A stretch of DNA of 64,000 nt from Alkalilimnicola ehrlichii (GTDB lineage: Bacteria > Pseudomonadota > Gammaproteobacteria > Nitrococcales > AK92), in the NCBI RefSeq assembly GCF_003399765.1, contig NZ_NFZV01000021.1, positions 16,240 to 80,239 of the forward strand, read 5' to 3'. The first letter of the stretch is position 1, and each line of letters opens with the position of its first letter. The translations under genes and the position numbers were made by a program. Shown piece by piece: positions 47,653 to 58,064 of this stretch. The notes under the pieces are model-generated. The model searched no databases, was not told the origin of the DNA, and saw only the letters and a list, made by a program, of their open reading frames with translations.

Positions 47653-48093
47653 ATGTTCAATAATATTGTGGTGGTGTGTGTCGGCAACATCTGCCGTAGC
47701 CCGATGGCCGAGGCTTTATTGGCGCACGGGCTCGCCTCGAGAGAAGAGGTAAAGGTAAGTTCCGCCGGGCTGGGAGCGTTGGTCGGAGAGCCGGCGGACC
47801 CCTTGGCTCAGGCGCTTATGGAGGAAGCGGGCTTAGATATTTCGGCGCATAGGGCGCGCCAACTCAGTCCGCTTATTACGCGAGAAGCCGATCTGATATT
47901 GGTCATGGAGCCGGGACACCGGGAGGCCGTCGCCAAGATGGATGTCTCGGCGCGGGGAAAGTGTTATTTGCTCGGGCATTGGGAAGAGGGGTTGGAAGTG
48001 GCCGACCCTTATCGAAAACCTCGAGAGGCGTTTGAGCAAGCCCTGCGCACGATAGAACGCGGAGTCAATGGATGGGTTGCCAGATTGGGATGA
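47653..48093 (+). CDS. wzb: low molecular weight protein-tyrosine phosphatase
   Basis: 146 residues with the P-loop CVGNICRSP (C-x5-R-S) near the N terminus and the general-acid Asp in VADPYRKP. Wzb dephosphorylates the Wzc tyrosine kinase and thereby controls polysaccharide chain length and export. AGGGGCAAGGCC precedes the ATG. It overlaps wza by ATGA. Confidence 0.93.
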   Translation: MFNNIVVVCVGNICRSPMAEALLAHGLASREEVKVSSAGLGALVGEPADPLAQALMEEAGLDISAHRARQLSPLITREADLILVMEPGHREAVAKMDVSARGKCYLLGHWEEGLEVADPYRKPREAFEQALRTIERGVNGWVARLG

Positions 48094-49175
48094 ATCGAGT
48101 CGTTATGAAACATAAGCTTTTATTGGCGATATTGCTCGTCGGAGCGTTGGCTGGGTGTGCAACGCCGGGAATGCATCGCCCTGATGCTACGGGCCCCATT
48201 GAGACCGAGCACGGCATGATTGTCCCCATTACGCCGGAGCTGATACGGGAAATGCGTTTGGCGCGGGAAGTCGTGGAAGAGGACGACCCGGTCGGACGGT
48301 TAGTAGCGGAGCCGCAGGAGTACCGTATCGGGCCTGCGGATATCCTCAGCATTACGGTGTGGGGGCATCCTGAGTTAACGATCCCTGCCGGCGAGTTCCG
48401 CGACGCGGCGTTGCAAGGCTATCTGGTGCGCGACGACGGTACCTTGTTCTACCCGTACGTGGGCGTGATTACGGTAGCGGGCAAAACAATTTCCCAGGTT
48501 CGCGCGGAGTTGACGCGACGCCTTGCCCCTTATCTCAACGACCCCCAATTGGATGTTCGGGTTATTGATCATCGTAGTCAACGTGCCTATGTCGCGGGCG
48601 AGGTTAGAGAGCCCGGCGTACGCACGGTGACCGATGTGCCGCTAACCGTGCTGGAGGCGATTAGCGCGAGCGGCGGTTTGACGCCCGAAGCCGACCCCCG
48701 CAACGCGACGTTGACGCGCGATGGCGAGGTAATCCGGCTCGATTTGCTTGCCTTATACGAAAGCGGCGATAGGGCGCAAAATGTCCTCATGCGCGCTGGC
48801 GATGTCTTAAATGTTCCCGATCGAAGCAGTCAGAAGATTTTTGTAATGGGCGAGGTTACGCGCCCGAGTTCGGTGGAAATACCGCGCCGCGGGATCACTC
48901 TGGCCGAGGCGCTAAGCGATGTCGGCGGCCCCAATCAGTTGAGCGCGAATCCCGGGCGTATATATGTGATTCGAGCCGGCGTTGAGGAAATACCCGACGT
49001 GTTCCACTTAGATGCTCGCTCGGCAAGCGGCATGATGCTGGCCGAACGCTTCGAATTGCGGCCGCGCGACGTGGTGTACGTAGACGCCGCCGGTTTGACG
49101 CGTTGGAACCGTTTCTTGACGCAAATCTTACCCTCGATCGGCGCCGTCGTGGCCGCCGACAGAGTGCTTGATTAA
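48090..49175 (+). CDS. wza: polysaccharide export lipoprotein Wza
   Basis: 361 residues from the overlapping ATGA; an ATG at 48105 would give MKHKLLLAILLVGALAGC directly. The lipobox is LAGC. The polysaccharide biosynthesis/export domain (YRIGPADILSITVWGHPEL) is followed by two SLBB domains (AYVAGEVREPGVRTV; IFVMGEVTRPSSVEI) and a C-terminal amphipathic helix that forms the outer-membrane pore. It is the export channel working with Wzc. Confidence 0.93.
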   Translation: MNRVVMKHKLLLAILLVGALAGCATPGMHRPDATGPIETEHGMIVPITPELIREMRLAREVVEEDDPVGRLVAEPQEYRIGPADILSITVWGHPELTIPAGEFRDAALQGYLVRDDGTLFYPYVGVITVAGKTISQVRAELTRRLAPYLNDPQLDVRVIDHRSQRAYVAGEVREPGVRTVTDVPLTVLEAISASGGLTPEADPRNATLTRDGEVIRLDLLALYESGDRAQNVLMRAGDVLNVPDRSSQKIFVMGEVTRPSSVEIPRRGITLAEALSDVGGPNQLSANPGRIYVIRAGVEEIPDVFHLDARSASGMMLAERFELRPRDVVYVDAAGLTRWNRFLTQILPSIGAVVAADRVLD

Positions 49176-49229
49176 GTCGCTAAGGAAGGAGACCGCATAG
49201 GGTCTCGGGGATAACAAGGACTTATAAGA

Positions 49230-51462
49230 ATGAATGCAATTAACAGGCCTCAGGGGCAGTACCGCCCCAGGCGCCGGCCGTTCAGCAACCGGTCGACGAT
49301 GGCCAGGAAATCGACTTGCGACAACTCTTCGATATGTTGTTGAGCGGTCGTTGGTTGATTCTCGCTTGCGTGTTTTTGGCCGGTCTGGCCGGTTTAGCGC
49401 ATGCGTTGTTGGCAACCCCGATTTACCGGGCCGATGCGTTGGTGCAAGTCGAGCAGGAAAAGGGGCTTCTACCCGGTATGGAGCGGTTTGCGGAAGGCTT
49501 TGCGGATGAATCCAACGTGGCCGCGGAAATGGAGCTGCTGCGCTCGCGGATGATCTTGGGGCGCGCGGTTGAAGATATGAATCTCGAAATAGTCGTCAGA
49601 CCACGTCACTTCCCGGTTTTGGGGAGTTTTTGGCGCGGCGGACGCCTGCCGGGGAGTTGCGTTCGCCGTTGCTAGGTCTTGGCTCCTTCGCCTGGGGGGG
49701 CGAGCGCATCGAGCTGACCCAGTTGGTGGTTCCGCATCATCTGCTTGGCGAGTCTTTGACGTTGCGAGCCGAAGGCGACGGCGCGTTTTCCGTGTTCTTG
49801 GAAGGGCGGCCGCTGATCCGCAACGGTCGCGTTGGTGAGCCGGCCATTGCCGACAATGGCGAGGTTCGGGTGTTCGTTCGCGAGCTGCACGCGCGCCCGG
49901 GAACCGAGTTCGAGCTTATCAGGCATTCTCGAATGGCTGCGATCCGGGGTCTGGCGAGTCGTTTCCAGGTGTCGGAGAGCGCGCGTGGTAGCGGTATGCT
50001 GCGGTTAACGTTAGAAGGCCCCGATGCCCAAGCCAACGAACAAACTCTGCGCTCTATTCATAATGCGTTCGTGCGGCAGAATGTCGAGCGGAAGTCCATG
50101 GAGGCGGAAAAACGTATCGAGTTTCTCGACGAGCAATTGCCGGAGTTGCGCGCCTCGGTCGACGAGGCGGAGGGGCGTTTTAACCGGTTCCGGCAAGACA
50201 ACGAGGCCTTCGACTTAGCCGCCGAAGGTGCCAACTTGTTGAATCAAGTAGTGGAGGTAGAGCAACGGCTGGCTGAGATGGATTTGGAGCGGTCGCAGCT
50301 GCGCATGAGCTATGCCTCGCAGCACCCCAATATTATCGCGCTGGACGAACAAATGGAGCGGCTGCGGGAGCGGCGGCGGGAGTTTGACAGCCGGATTCGC
50401 GAGCTGCCGCAAAGTCAGCAAGAGTTGTTGCGCCTGCGGCGCGAGGCGGAGGTTAATTCCGCCCTCTATACCGCTATGCTGAATAACGCGCAGGAGTTGC
50501 GCGTCGTTCGTGCCGGAATGGTAGGTAACGTGCGGGTTGTCGACGAGGCGATTACCGGCCATCGGCCCGTTCGCCCGAATCGTAGTCTGACGCTGGCTGT
50601 CAGCGTTGTGCTTGGCGGTTTGTTGGGCGTGTTCACCGTATTCCTCCGCAATATGCTGCGGCGGGTTGTCGTGAGCCCGGACGAGCTTGAGAAAGCCTTC
50701 GATTTGAGTTGTTATGCCGTTATTCCGGAGTCGGAGACCTTTCATCGGCAGGAGCGGAGAGCTCAGAAAGGTAAAGGGGCGCCGCCCATCCTGGTGAGGG
50801 ATATGCCCGAGGACTTGGCCTCGGAAAGCCTACGCGGATTACGTACCGGCTTACATTTTGCGCTGATGAATAGGAACGGTCGTTGCGTGGCATTGACCAG
50901 CCCGAACCCGTCGGCCGGGAAGAGTTTTCTATCGCTTAATCTGGCCTATTTGTTAGCTGAGGCAGGAAAGCGGACTATTGTCGTGGACGCAGATCTACGG
51001 CGCGGTCATATTCATAAAACCTTGGACGTGACGCGCGCGCCTGGATTATCCGACGTAATTGCGGGTAAGGCGAGCCTCGATGAGGCGATACGTCCGGTTG
51101 GCGATAGTAAATTGCATTTCCTGCCGACGGGGGAAATTCCTCCTAACCCCTCTGAGTTGCTGATGAGCGAACGCTTGGACGAGGTGCTCCGTTCCTTAGA
51201 AGAGTCGTACGATCTGGTTATTTTAGATACGGCGCCGGTTCTGGCAGCCACGGACGGGGTGCTGGTTGCGGCGCGGGCAGCAGCGGTATTTCTTGCTATT
51301 CGCGCCGGCACGACATCGCTGGCAGAGGTGAGACAGGCGGTTCGTGCGATATATCGCGACTCCGTTCCCATCAGTGGGTTTATATTGAATCGCTTACAAC
51401 AGGGTTCTGCGCGCTATTCGAACGGCGGCTATTACCATTACCAGTATTCCTACAACGCGTAA
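49230..51462 (+). CDS. wzc: polysaccharide co-polymerase / tyrosine kinase Wzc (frame interrupted twice)
   Basis: 744 residues after restoring a C near 49268 and a T near 49631. Wzz domain with TM1 (WLILACVFLAGLAGLAHALL), a long coiled coil (about 270-400), TM2 (LAVSVVLGGLLGVFTVFL), then the BY-kinase with Walker A SPNPSAGKS, Walker A' TIVVDADLRRG and Walker B LVILDTAPVL. The C-terminal tyrosine cluster (GGYYHYQYSYNA) is the autophosphorylation target of Wzb. It controls chain length and export of capsule or EPS. Confidence 0.9.
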
Positions 51463-51635
51463 GCCTTACCTTACTAAGTTTTAGGACATATTGAACGCAT
51501 TAGTAGCCTTACTCGCTGTTGCCGTTGATGCAGGTTGCGGTTCGCGTTTCGGTTGGATTGCCGAAAATGCGTAATAGCGGCGAGCGATAACCGAGTTTCG
51601 ACAACCTAGGCCATGGATACGGTCGAGGGGGATAT

Positions 51636-52136
51636 ATGAAGAAATGGTATCTTGTTCTCTCCAAACCGCGCCAGGACGAGCGGGCGGAGGTGCAACTGAG
51701 CAACCAGGGGTTCGAAGTTTTTCGCCCGCTAATCAAAGTGTTTCGGTGGTCGGGAGGCAAGCGGCGCACGACGGTCGAGTCCATGTTTCCTCGCTACCTC
51801 TTTTTGTGCCTGGACGATGTTGGGCAGGATTGGGCCCCGATTCGATCTACGCGCGGAGTGCAGGATTTAGTTCGGTGGGGCGGTGTGGTGCCGAGTGTGC
51901 CCGAAGCGGTTGTCGAGCGTTTGCAAGCACGGATGGCCACTAACGGATGGATTGACTTCACCGCTAGGGACGATTTTCGGCTTAACGAGCGGTTGAGGAT
52001 TACCGATGGACCTTTCGCCGGTTACGAGGCCTTGTTTCAAGCGCGAAACGGAGAAGAACGGGTCGTGGTTTTGCTGAATATCATGAGACAGGAGCAGCGG
52101 TTGAGTTTGCCTGCTCAGGCAGTAGCCCGGGCTTGA
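51636..52136 (+). CDS. rfaH: transcription elongation factor RfaH (NusG paralogue)
   Basis: 166 residues, close to E. coli RfaH (162). N-terminal NGN domain (KWYLVLSKPRQDERAEVQL, then MFPRYLFLCLDD) and C-terminal KOW-type domain (LRITDGPFAGYEALFQ). RfaH is recruited at ops elements and prevents termination in long polysaccharide operons. It lies next to the capsule export genes, but I see no ops in this window. Its targets may lie elsewhere. Confidence 0.9.
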   Translation: MKKWYLVLSKPRQDERAEVQLSNQGFEVFRPLIKVFRWSGGKRRTTVESMFPRYLFLCLDDVGQDWAPIRSTRGVQDLVRWGGVVPSVPEAVVERLQARMATNGWIDFTARDDFRLNERLRITDGPFAGYEALFQARNGEERVVVLLNIMRQEQRLSLPAQAVARA

Positions 52137-52283
52137 TCGCGTACGAGTGCAGGGCTGTCGTCATATTGACTTGCTAATATCCCTCCTTTGCGGATGTGCC
52201 TGCATGATCGCACCCTGCGCCGGTGAGGGCGAAATAGGCGTCGCGAAAAGATCCGTGCATACTTTGGGTGCGGCGGACGGGGG

Positions 52284-53645
52284 GTGAGTAAGTTAATGCA
52301 AGAAGTTGCCGTGTCGGCCGAGCGTCGGCAAATTAGTTTGGCCGACGCGTTTTGGGTTTGGTTTAAGATCGGCATTCTGAGTTTCGGCGGCCCGGCCGGG
52401 CAGATTGCGTTAATGCAGCGCATTCTGGTCGATGAAAAAGGCTGGGTGAGCGAACAGCGGTTTCTCCACGCACTGAACTATTGCATGCTGTTGCCCGGCC
52501 CCGAGGCAACTCAGTTAGCAATTTACATCGGCTGGCTGCTACATCGCACGCTCGGCGGTTTAATGGCTGGGATTTTGTTTTTGCTGCCCGGCGTGTTGGC
52601 TATGTTTGCGCTCAGCATCAGCTATGCGGCATTGGGCAATGTGCCTTTGGTGGAGGCCTTGTTCTTCGGCCTTAAGGCGGCTGTTTTGGCAATTGTCATT
52701 GGTGCTGTCATTCGCTTGGGGCAGCGAGCCCTGGCTAACGCCCCCCGTTATATCTTGGCAGCGTTAGCCTTTCTTGCCTTATTTGTCTTCGACATACCCT
52801 TCCCATTAGTTATCTTGTGTGCGGGTCTGTTCGGCTTACTGGCGGGGCGACTCGGGTGGCAAAGTTTTGTACCGGCCGGGTCCGGGCATGCCGCTGTCGA
52901 TGAGTCGCATCTGCACAGTGTGACGCCTTCGCGTTGGTATGCACTGAAAATACTCGCGGTGTGGTTGCCGGTTTGGTTAGCGCCGCTGGCCCTGATGCTG
53001 TATTGGTTGGGGCCGGACGACGTATTTACGCAGATAGGCCTTTTCTTTAGTAAGTTGGCCCTGGTGACCTTTGGTGGAGCGTATGCTGTCCTGAGCTATA
53101 TGGCGCAGCAAGCCGTGGAGTTCCACGGTTGGTTAGCACCTGGCGAAATGCTCGACGGGCTTGGTTTGGCGGAGACGACGCCGGGGCCGTTGATTATGGT
53201 GGTGCAGTTCGTCGGTTTTCTCGGCGGCTTAAGGGAAAGCGGATTAGATCCTCTGCTAGGAGGGCTGATCGGCGGCCTAATCGCTTCTTGGATGACGTTC
53301 GTACCGAGTTTTTTGTGGATCTTCCTCGGTGCGCCGTACATAGAAAGCTTACGTAACCGGCCCGTACTGAACAGCGCTTTGGCAGCCATTACCGCCGCGG
53401 TCGTCGGCGTTATTCTTAATCTCGCACTCTGGTTCGGTTTTCATGTCGTCTTCGACGATGTCGAGCGCCTTTCCGTAGGCCCGGTCGATATGGCGTTGCC
53501 TGTCTTTGCGAGTTTGGACGTGTTCGCGCTCGGTCTGGTATTGATGGCTTTATGCTGTCAGTTTGTGCTGCGGCTCGGTTTGTTTTCTATTCTCGGTATC
53601 AGTGCCTTGGCCGGTGTTCTACTTAGTTGGATAAGTGGTGTTTAA
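52284..53645 (+). CDS. chrA: chromate efflux transporter ChrA
   Basis: 453 residues from a GTG (an ATG lies 12 bases on). Two homologous membrane halves are visible: SFGGPAGQIALMQ with LPGPEATQLAIY in the first, and LVTFGGAYAVLSYM with ETTPGPLIMVVQF in the second, as in long-chain CHR proteins. It exports chromate, perhaps also sulfate analogues. It stands alone; no chrB-type regulator is adjacent. Confidence 0.92.
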   Translation: MSKLMQEVAVSAERRQISLADAFWVWFKIGILSFGGPAGQIALMQRILVDEKGWVSEQRFLHALNYCMLLPGPEATQLAIYIGWLLHRTLGGLMAGILFLLPGVLAMFALSISYAALGNVPLVEALFFGLKAAVLAIVIGAVIRLGQRALANAPRYILAALAFLALFVFDIPFPLVILCAGLFGLLAGRLGWQSFVPAGSGHAAVDESHLHSVTPSRWYALKILAVWLPVWLAPLALMLYWLGPDDVFTQIGLFFSKLALVTFGGAYAVLSYMAQQAVEFHGWLAPGEMLDGLGLAETTPGPLIMVVQFVGFLGGLRESGLDPLLGGLIGGLIASWMTFVPSFLWIFLGAPYIESLRNRPVLNSALAAITAAVVGVILNLALWFGFHVVFDDVERLSVGPVDMALPVFASLDVFALGLVLMALCCQFVLRLGLFSILGISALAGVLLSWISGV

Positions 53646-53882
53646 GTGCCAGATCCACGGCCTGTATTCGGCAGCTTGCCTTTTCATTGCGTCGCGGTTT
53701 TCGGCCTGCTTTCTGGTAGGCGTTGGTGTCTTCTAACGAACAACCCTGTGCGAAGAACGCTATAGATCGGTATGCACTAAATCGGGGCATAATGTGGTGC
53801 GTGAGCAATAAGGTGGTGCGAAGCCGCCTTTTTAACACTTGAGAAATCAATCGTAACGATCGGTTTTTAAAGAAATTCTCCT
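53646..53882. other. spacer between chrA and the urt promoter
   Basis: No gene is seen. Two GTGGTGCG repeats (near 53791 and 53813) lie 70-95 bp upstream of the sigma-54 element and could belong to activator (NtrC) sites, but they do not form a clean TGCAC-N5-GTGCA palindrome. Confidence 0.4.
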
Positions 53883-53901
53883 TGTGGCATGAGCTTTGCT
53901 T
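53883..53901 (+). promoter_or_regulatory. sigma-54 promoter upstream of urtA
   Basis: TGTGGCATGAGCTTTGCTT has GG at 53886-53887 and GC at 53898-53899, exactly the GG-N10-GC spacing of -24/-12 promoters, about 90 bp before the urtA ATG. Nitrogen-limitation control by NtrC through RpoN is known for urea transport genes in other bacteria. Confidence 0.7.
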
Positions 53902-53990
53902 GTCGGTTGTGCAGAATGGTGCGAGGTGCGTTTGACTCCTCGGGCCTGTCCCGCACTGATTTCGTCACGCTGCATGCAAAGGAGAAAAAC

Positions 53991-55237
53991 ATGAAAACGC
54001 TGTCCGCGTTTGGGGGGATGAAAGGGGCGTTCGCAACCGGCGCTCTCGCCTTAAGTTTAGGTTTTGCGGGCGCGCGCAAGCGGAAGAGCCGATTCGAGTG
54101 GGCGTTTTGCACTCTCTATCCGGCACCATGGCTATTAGCGAAACTTCGCTACGCGACGTGGCGCTGATGAGCATTGAGCAGATCAACGAGCAGGGCGGTG
54201 TGTTGGGTCGCCGGCTGGAGCCGGTTGTGATGGACCCAGGCTCAAACTGGCCACGTTATGCGGAGCAGGCGCGTGAACTGTTGCAGCGGCATAACGTGGA
54301 TGTTGTGTTCGGTTGCTGGACATCGGTATCGCGTAAGGCCGTGTTGCCTGTTTTCGAAGAGCTTAACGGGCTGCTGTTCTATCCGGTGCAGTACGAAGGC
54401 GAAGAGTTTTCCGAAAACATTTTCTATACGGGGGCTGCGCCTAATCAACAGTCGATTCCGGCTGTCGAGTACCTGATGAGCGACGAAGGCGGCGGCGCCA
54501 GCCGTTTCTATCTGTTGGGTACCGACTATGTCTTCCCCCGTACTACCAATCAGATCTTGCGTGCCTACCTGAACGCCAACGGCGTCTCCGACGACAATAT
54601 CCGAGAGGTCTATACCCCGTTCGGCCACAGCGATTTCCAGAGTATTGTCAGCGAAATACGAAGCTTCTCTCAGGGTGGGCCGACGGCGGTGGTCAATACC
54701 GTCAATGGCGATGCCAATGTGGCGTTCTATCAAGAGCTGGCGAACCAAGGCATCTCTGCGCTGGATGTGCCGGTTATGGCCATGTCAGTCGGTGAAGAGG
54801 AACTCCGCGGCATGGATACCGCTACCCTGGAAGGGCATCTGGCGGCTTGGAACTACTTCATGAGTGTTGAGTCGTCGGCGAACGATGCTTTTGTCGAAAC
54901 CTGGTTCGATTATGTTGAGCGCAACAGCTTACCAGGCGGAAGTAACCGCGTGACCAACGATCCGATGGAGGCTACTTACATCGGTATGCAGATGTGGGCT
55001 CAAGCTGTCGAGCAAGCCGGCACCACCGATGTGGATGAGGTGCGGGTTGCGATGCGTGGGCAGTGTGTCAACGCACCGTCCGGTCACCGTATCTGTATGG
55101 ATGAAGAAAACCACCACCTGCACAAGCCCGTGTTGATCGGAGAGATTCGCGGTGATGGTCAGTTCGACGTGGTGTGGGAAACCGAGGGCCCGATCCGGGC
55201 GGAGAACTGGAGCCCGTATCTCAATAACGGCGAATAA
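53991..55237 (+). CDS. urtA: urea ABC transporter substrate-binding protein UrtA (frame interrupted once)
   Basis: 415 residues after restoring one base near 54075. A signal peptide (GALALSLGFAG) is followed by a Peripla_BP type I fold starting EEPIRVGVLHSLSGTMAISE, with NGLLFYPVQYEGEEFS and NHHLHKPVLIGEI as in FmdD/UrtA proteins. It binds urea (or short amides) in the periplasm and feeds UrtBCDE. AAAGGAG lies 6 bases before the ATG. Confidence 0.92.
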
Positions 55238-55297
55238 TCAGGCTCAGGGCAGCGTGCTCCAGCAACGAGTATTCGCTTTTTCATCCTGAACGATAAG

Positions 55298-55318
55298 CCC
55301 CGCAGTTGAGCTGCGGGG
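55298..55318 (+). promoter_or_regulatory. hairpin between urtA and urtB
   Basis: CCCCGCAG and CTGCGGGG around TTGAG, followed by only TT. It may act as an attenuator or mRNA stabiliser that keeps urtA mRNA more abundant than urtBCDE, a common arrangement for binding-protein genes. Confidence 0.55.
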
Positions 55319-55337
55319 TTGCCACCAGGAATTTCCT

Positions 55338-56960
55338 ATGATCCGTGTATTCCGTTTGCTAGTGCTGTTGGCACTGGTCTGGCCGACTCTGGCCGCCGCC
55401 TCGGTGGCGGAGGATACCCAAACTGCCGCAGCGGGTCTGGCCAGTAGTAATTGGCGAGAGGTCGCCGCGGCGTTAGAGACACTTGCCGAGCTGGCCGATC
55501 CGGCGGTACTGCCAGCTTTGCAGGCCTTGCAGAACCGGCGCCTTTCCTTCGACGAAGATGGTCGCTTGTATATCGCGAATGCCGCCGACGACACTTACCG
55601 CGATGCGCTAAGCGGCGAGCCGGTAACGGTTGCCGAGGATGCGCTCACGGCCGTGCCATTGAATAACCCGGTCCGGCGTATTCTGCGCCCGGTTATTGCG
55701 CAACTACAGATTTTTGCCGAGGACGACAAGCAGCGTTTATCGGCTGCGGAGGAACTGGCCCAACGCCCCAACCCCGCCATGCGGGAAACGATCAACCGAG
55801 CGCTAGAGCAAGAAGGCAACGCTGAAATCGAGCGCTTGCTCAATATCGCGTTGGCTACTTTGGATCTGGACAGCGAGAGTGCCGAGCGGCGCTTAGAGGC
55901 AGTCAAGCTGGTCGGAAGCGTTCGGGCCTCACGTATGAAGCCTCGTTTGCAGGGGCTATTAGCTCAGGATAGCGACGGCCATTATCTCGAACCGGATCAG
56001 CGCGTCCGCGATGCCGCGGAAACGGCGATTGCCGCTATCGAGAGCCGGGAGCGGACGGCAGCGTTCGTTTCCGATCTGGTGTTTGGTTTGTCCATGGGCA
56101 GTGTGTTGCTGTTGGCGGCACTGGGGTTGGCGATCATCTTCGGTCTGATGGGCGTTATCAATATGGCGCACGGCGAGCTGCTGATGATCGGCGCTTATAC
56201 TACCTTCCTCGTGCAAACGCTGTTTGCCACCTTTATGCCGCAGTTTTTCGGTCTTTATCTGTTGGCGGCGCTGCCGATCGCTTTCCTTGTGACCGGGGCG
56301 GTTGGGATTGCCATGGAGCGTGGCGTTATCCGTTTCCTCTATAACCGCCCGCTAGAAACCTTACTGACTACCTTCGGTATTAGCCTGATTCTTATGCAGG
56401 GCATCCGAATGGTTTTTGGCGCACAGAACGTGCGAGTCAGCAGCCCGGAGTGGTTCTCCGGCAGCGTGCAGATCATGCAGGGCGTGAGCCTATCGACCAG
56501 CCGCGTAGGGGTGATCGTGTTTGCGGCACTGGTCGTCGCTTTGGTCTGGTTCTTGATGTATCGCACGCGTTTGGGGCTGGAGGTGCGGGCAGTAATGCAG
56601 AACCGCAAGATGGCTGCTTCCCTTGGCGTTGCGTCCAATCGCGTTGATATGTGGACCTTCGGCGCCGGTGCGGGTGTCGCCGGGCTTGGCGGAGTGGCAT
56701 TGTCGCAGATTGTCAACGTCGGACCCGAGTTAGGGCAGGGCTTTATCGTCGACTCCTTCATGGTGGTTGTGCTCGGCGGTGTGGGCAACATCTTCGGAAC
56801 CGTTTTCAGCGCGCTGGGCTTGGGCGTGGCGTCGAAATTCCTAGAGCCGGCGACCGGGGCTGTGCTTGCCAAAATCATTCTCTTTGTCGGGATCATCCTG
56901 TTCATTCAATGGCGTCCGCAGGGGCTGTTTGCTCTGAAGGGACGTTCCGCCGCCGACTAG
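55338..56960 (+). CDS. urtB: urea ABC transporter permease UrtB
   Basis: 540 residues. A signal-like start and ~240-residue helical extramembrane region (typical of UrtB, not of amino-acid LivH) are followed by the LivH-like permease (GLAIIFGLMGVINMAHGELL, RPLETLLTTFGISLILMQG). It forms the inner-membrane channel with UrtC. Length fits the long UrtB type. Confidence 0.93.
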   Translation: MIRVFRLLVLLALVWPTLAAASVAEDTQTAAAGLASSNWREVAAALETLAELADPAVLPALQALQNRRLSFDEDGRLYIANAADDTYRDALSGEPVTVAEDALTAVPLNNPVRRILRPVIAQLQIFAEDDKQRLSAAEELAQRPNPAMRETINRALEQEGNAEIERLLNIALATLDLDSESAERRLEAVKLVGSVRASRMKPRLQGLLAQDSDGHYLEPDQRVRDAAETAIAAIESRERTAAFVSDLVFGLSMGSVLLLAALGLAIIFGLMGVINMAHGELLMIGAYTTFLVQTLFATFMPQFFGLYLLAALPIAFLVTGAVGIAMERGVIRFLYNRPLETLLTTFGISLILMQGIRMVFGAQNVRVSSPEWFSGSVQIMQGVSLSTSRVGVIVFAALVVALVWFLMYRTRLGLEVRAVMQNRKMAASLGVASNRVDMWTFGAGAGVAGLGGVALSQIVNVGPELGQGFIVDSFMVVVLGGVGNIFGTVFSALGLGVASKFLEPATGAVLAKIILFVGIILFIQWRPQGLFALKGRSAAD

Positions 56961-56969
56961 GAATCTATT

Positions 56970-58064
56970 ATGAGAACGCCATTAGTTATACGTTTCCTAG
57001 CGCTTCATGGCCGGCGCGGCTGGATTGCTATCGGCCTGCTATTGACGCTCGCACTGGTGGTGGTGCCCGTGTTAAATCTCGTGGTGCCGCCGGAGTCCTC
57101 GTTCCATATACCGACCTATACGGTCACCTTGATCGGACGTTTCATTTGCCTGGCCATTGTGGCGTTGGCGATTGATTTGATTTGGGGGTATACCGGCGTG
57201 CTGAGTTTAGGCCAAGGGGCGTTTTTTGCGCTCGGCGGCTATGTCATGGGGATGCACCTGACGCGGGCCAGCCTAGCAGAAGGTCAGTTGCCCAACTTTA
57301 TGGCTTACATGGGGTTAACCGAGTATCCGTGGTTCTGGTTCGGCTTCGAATCGTTCTGGTACACGGTATTGATGATTTTGCTCGTGCCCGGCGTGTTGGC
57401 CTTCGTGTTCGGGTTTCTTGCGTTTCGCTCTCGCGTGCGCGGGGTGTACTTCGCGATTATCACCCAGGCTTTAACCTTCGCGCTGATGCTGTTGTTCTTT
57501 CGCGGGGAGACCGGTTTGGGTGGCGATACGGGGCTCACGGGATTCCAAAACCTGCTCGGTTTCGATGTGCGCGATGCCGGTACGCGGATGGCGCTATACA
57601 GCGCGAGCGTTATCGCCTTGGCGCTGAGCTATCTGCTGTGCCGCTTTGTGGTGACCTCGAAGTTGGGCCGAGTGCTGATAGCCGTGCGCGATGCCGAAAC
57701 GCGGCTTCGTTTCACCGGCTACGACCCCCTTACCTACAAACTCTTCGTCTGGACCTTGTCGGCCGTACTGTGCGGCATTGCCGGCGCGTTGTACGTACCG
57801 CAAACCGGGGTGATCAATCCAAGCGAGATGGCGCCGGCGCAATCGATCGAAATGGTGGTTTGGGTCGCCTTGGGCGGTCGTGGCACCTTGATCGGTCCCT
57901 TGATCGGCTCGGGCGCCGTCAATGTGATGAAGAGCTGGGTCACGCAAAACTATCCCGACCTCTGGCTGTTTTTCCTCGGGGCAATATTCGTCCTGGTTCC
58001 CTTGTTAATGCCGCGCGGTATCGTCGGCCTGTTCGATCGGGTGAAGCGGAGGAAGGCGGCATGA
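56970..58064 (+). CDS. urtC: urea ABC transporter permease UrtC
   Basis: 364 residues, LivM-like permease: WGYTGVLSLGQGAFFALGGY and TGYDPLTYKLFVWTLSA. It starts 9 bp after urtB and overlaps urtD by ATGA. It is the second channel subunit of the urea transporter. Confidence 0.93.
   Translation: MRTPLVIRFLALHGRRGWIAIGLLLTLALVVVPVLNLVVPPESSFHIPTYTVTLIGRFICLAIVALAIDLIWGYTGVLSLGQGAFFALGGYVMGMHLTRASLAEGQLPNFMAYMGLTEYPWFWFGFESFWYTVLMILLVPGVLAFVFGFLAFRSRVRGVYFAIITQALTFALMLLFFRGETGLGGDTGLTGFQNLLGFDVRDAGTRMALYSASVIALALSYLLCRFVVTSKLGRVLIAVRDAETRLRFTGYDPLTYKLFVWTLSAVLCGIAGALYVPQTGVINPSEMAPAQSIEMVVWVALGGRGTLIGPLIGSGAVNVMKSWVTQNYPDLWLFFLGAIFVLVPLLMPRGIVGLFDRVKRRKAA

Noticed and set aside
50215..50745. 176-codon minus-strand frame opposite wzc
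   Set aside because: Lies opposite the Wzc coiled coil and second membrane segment; no independent support.
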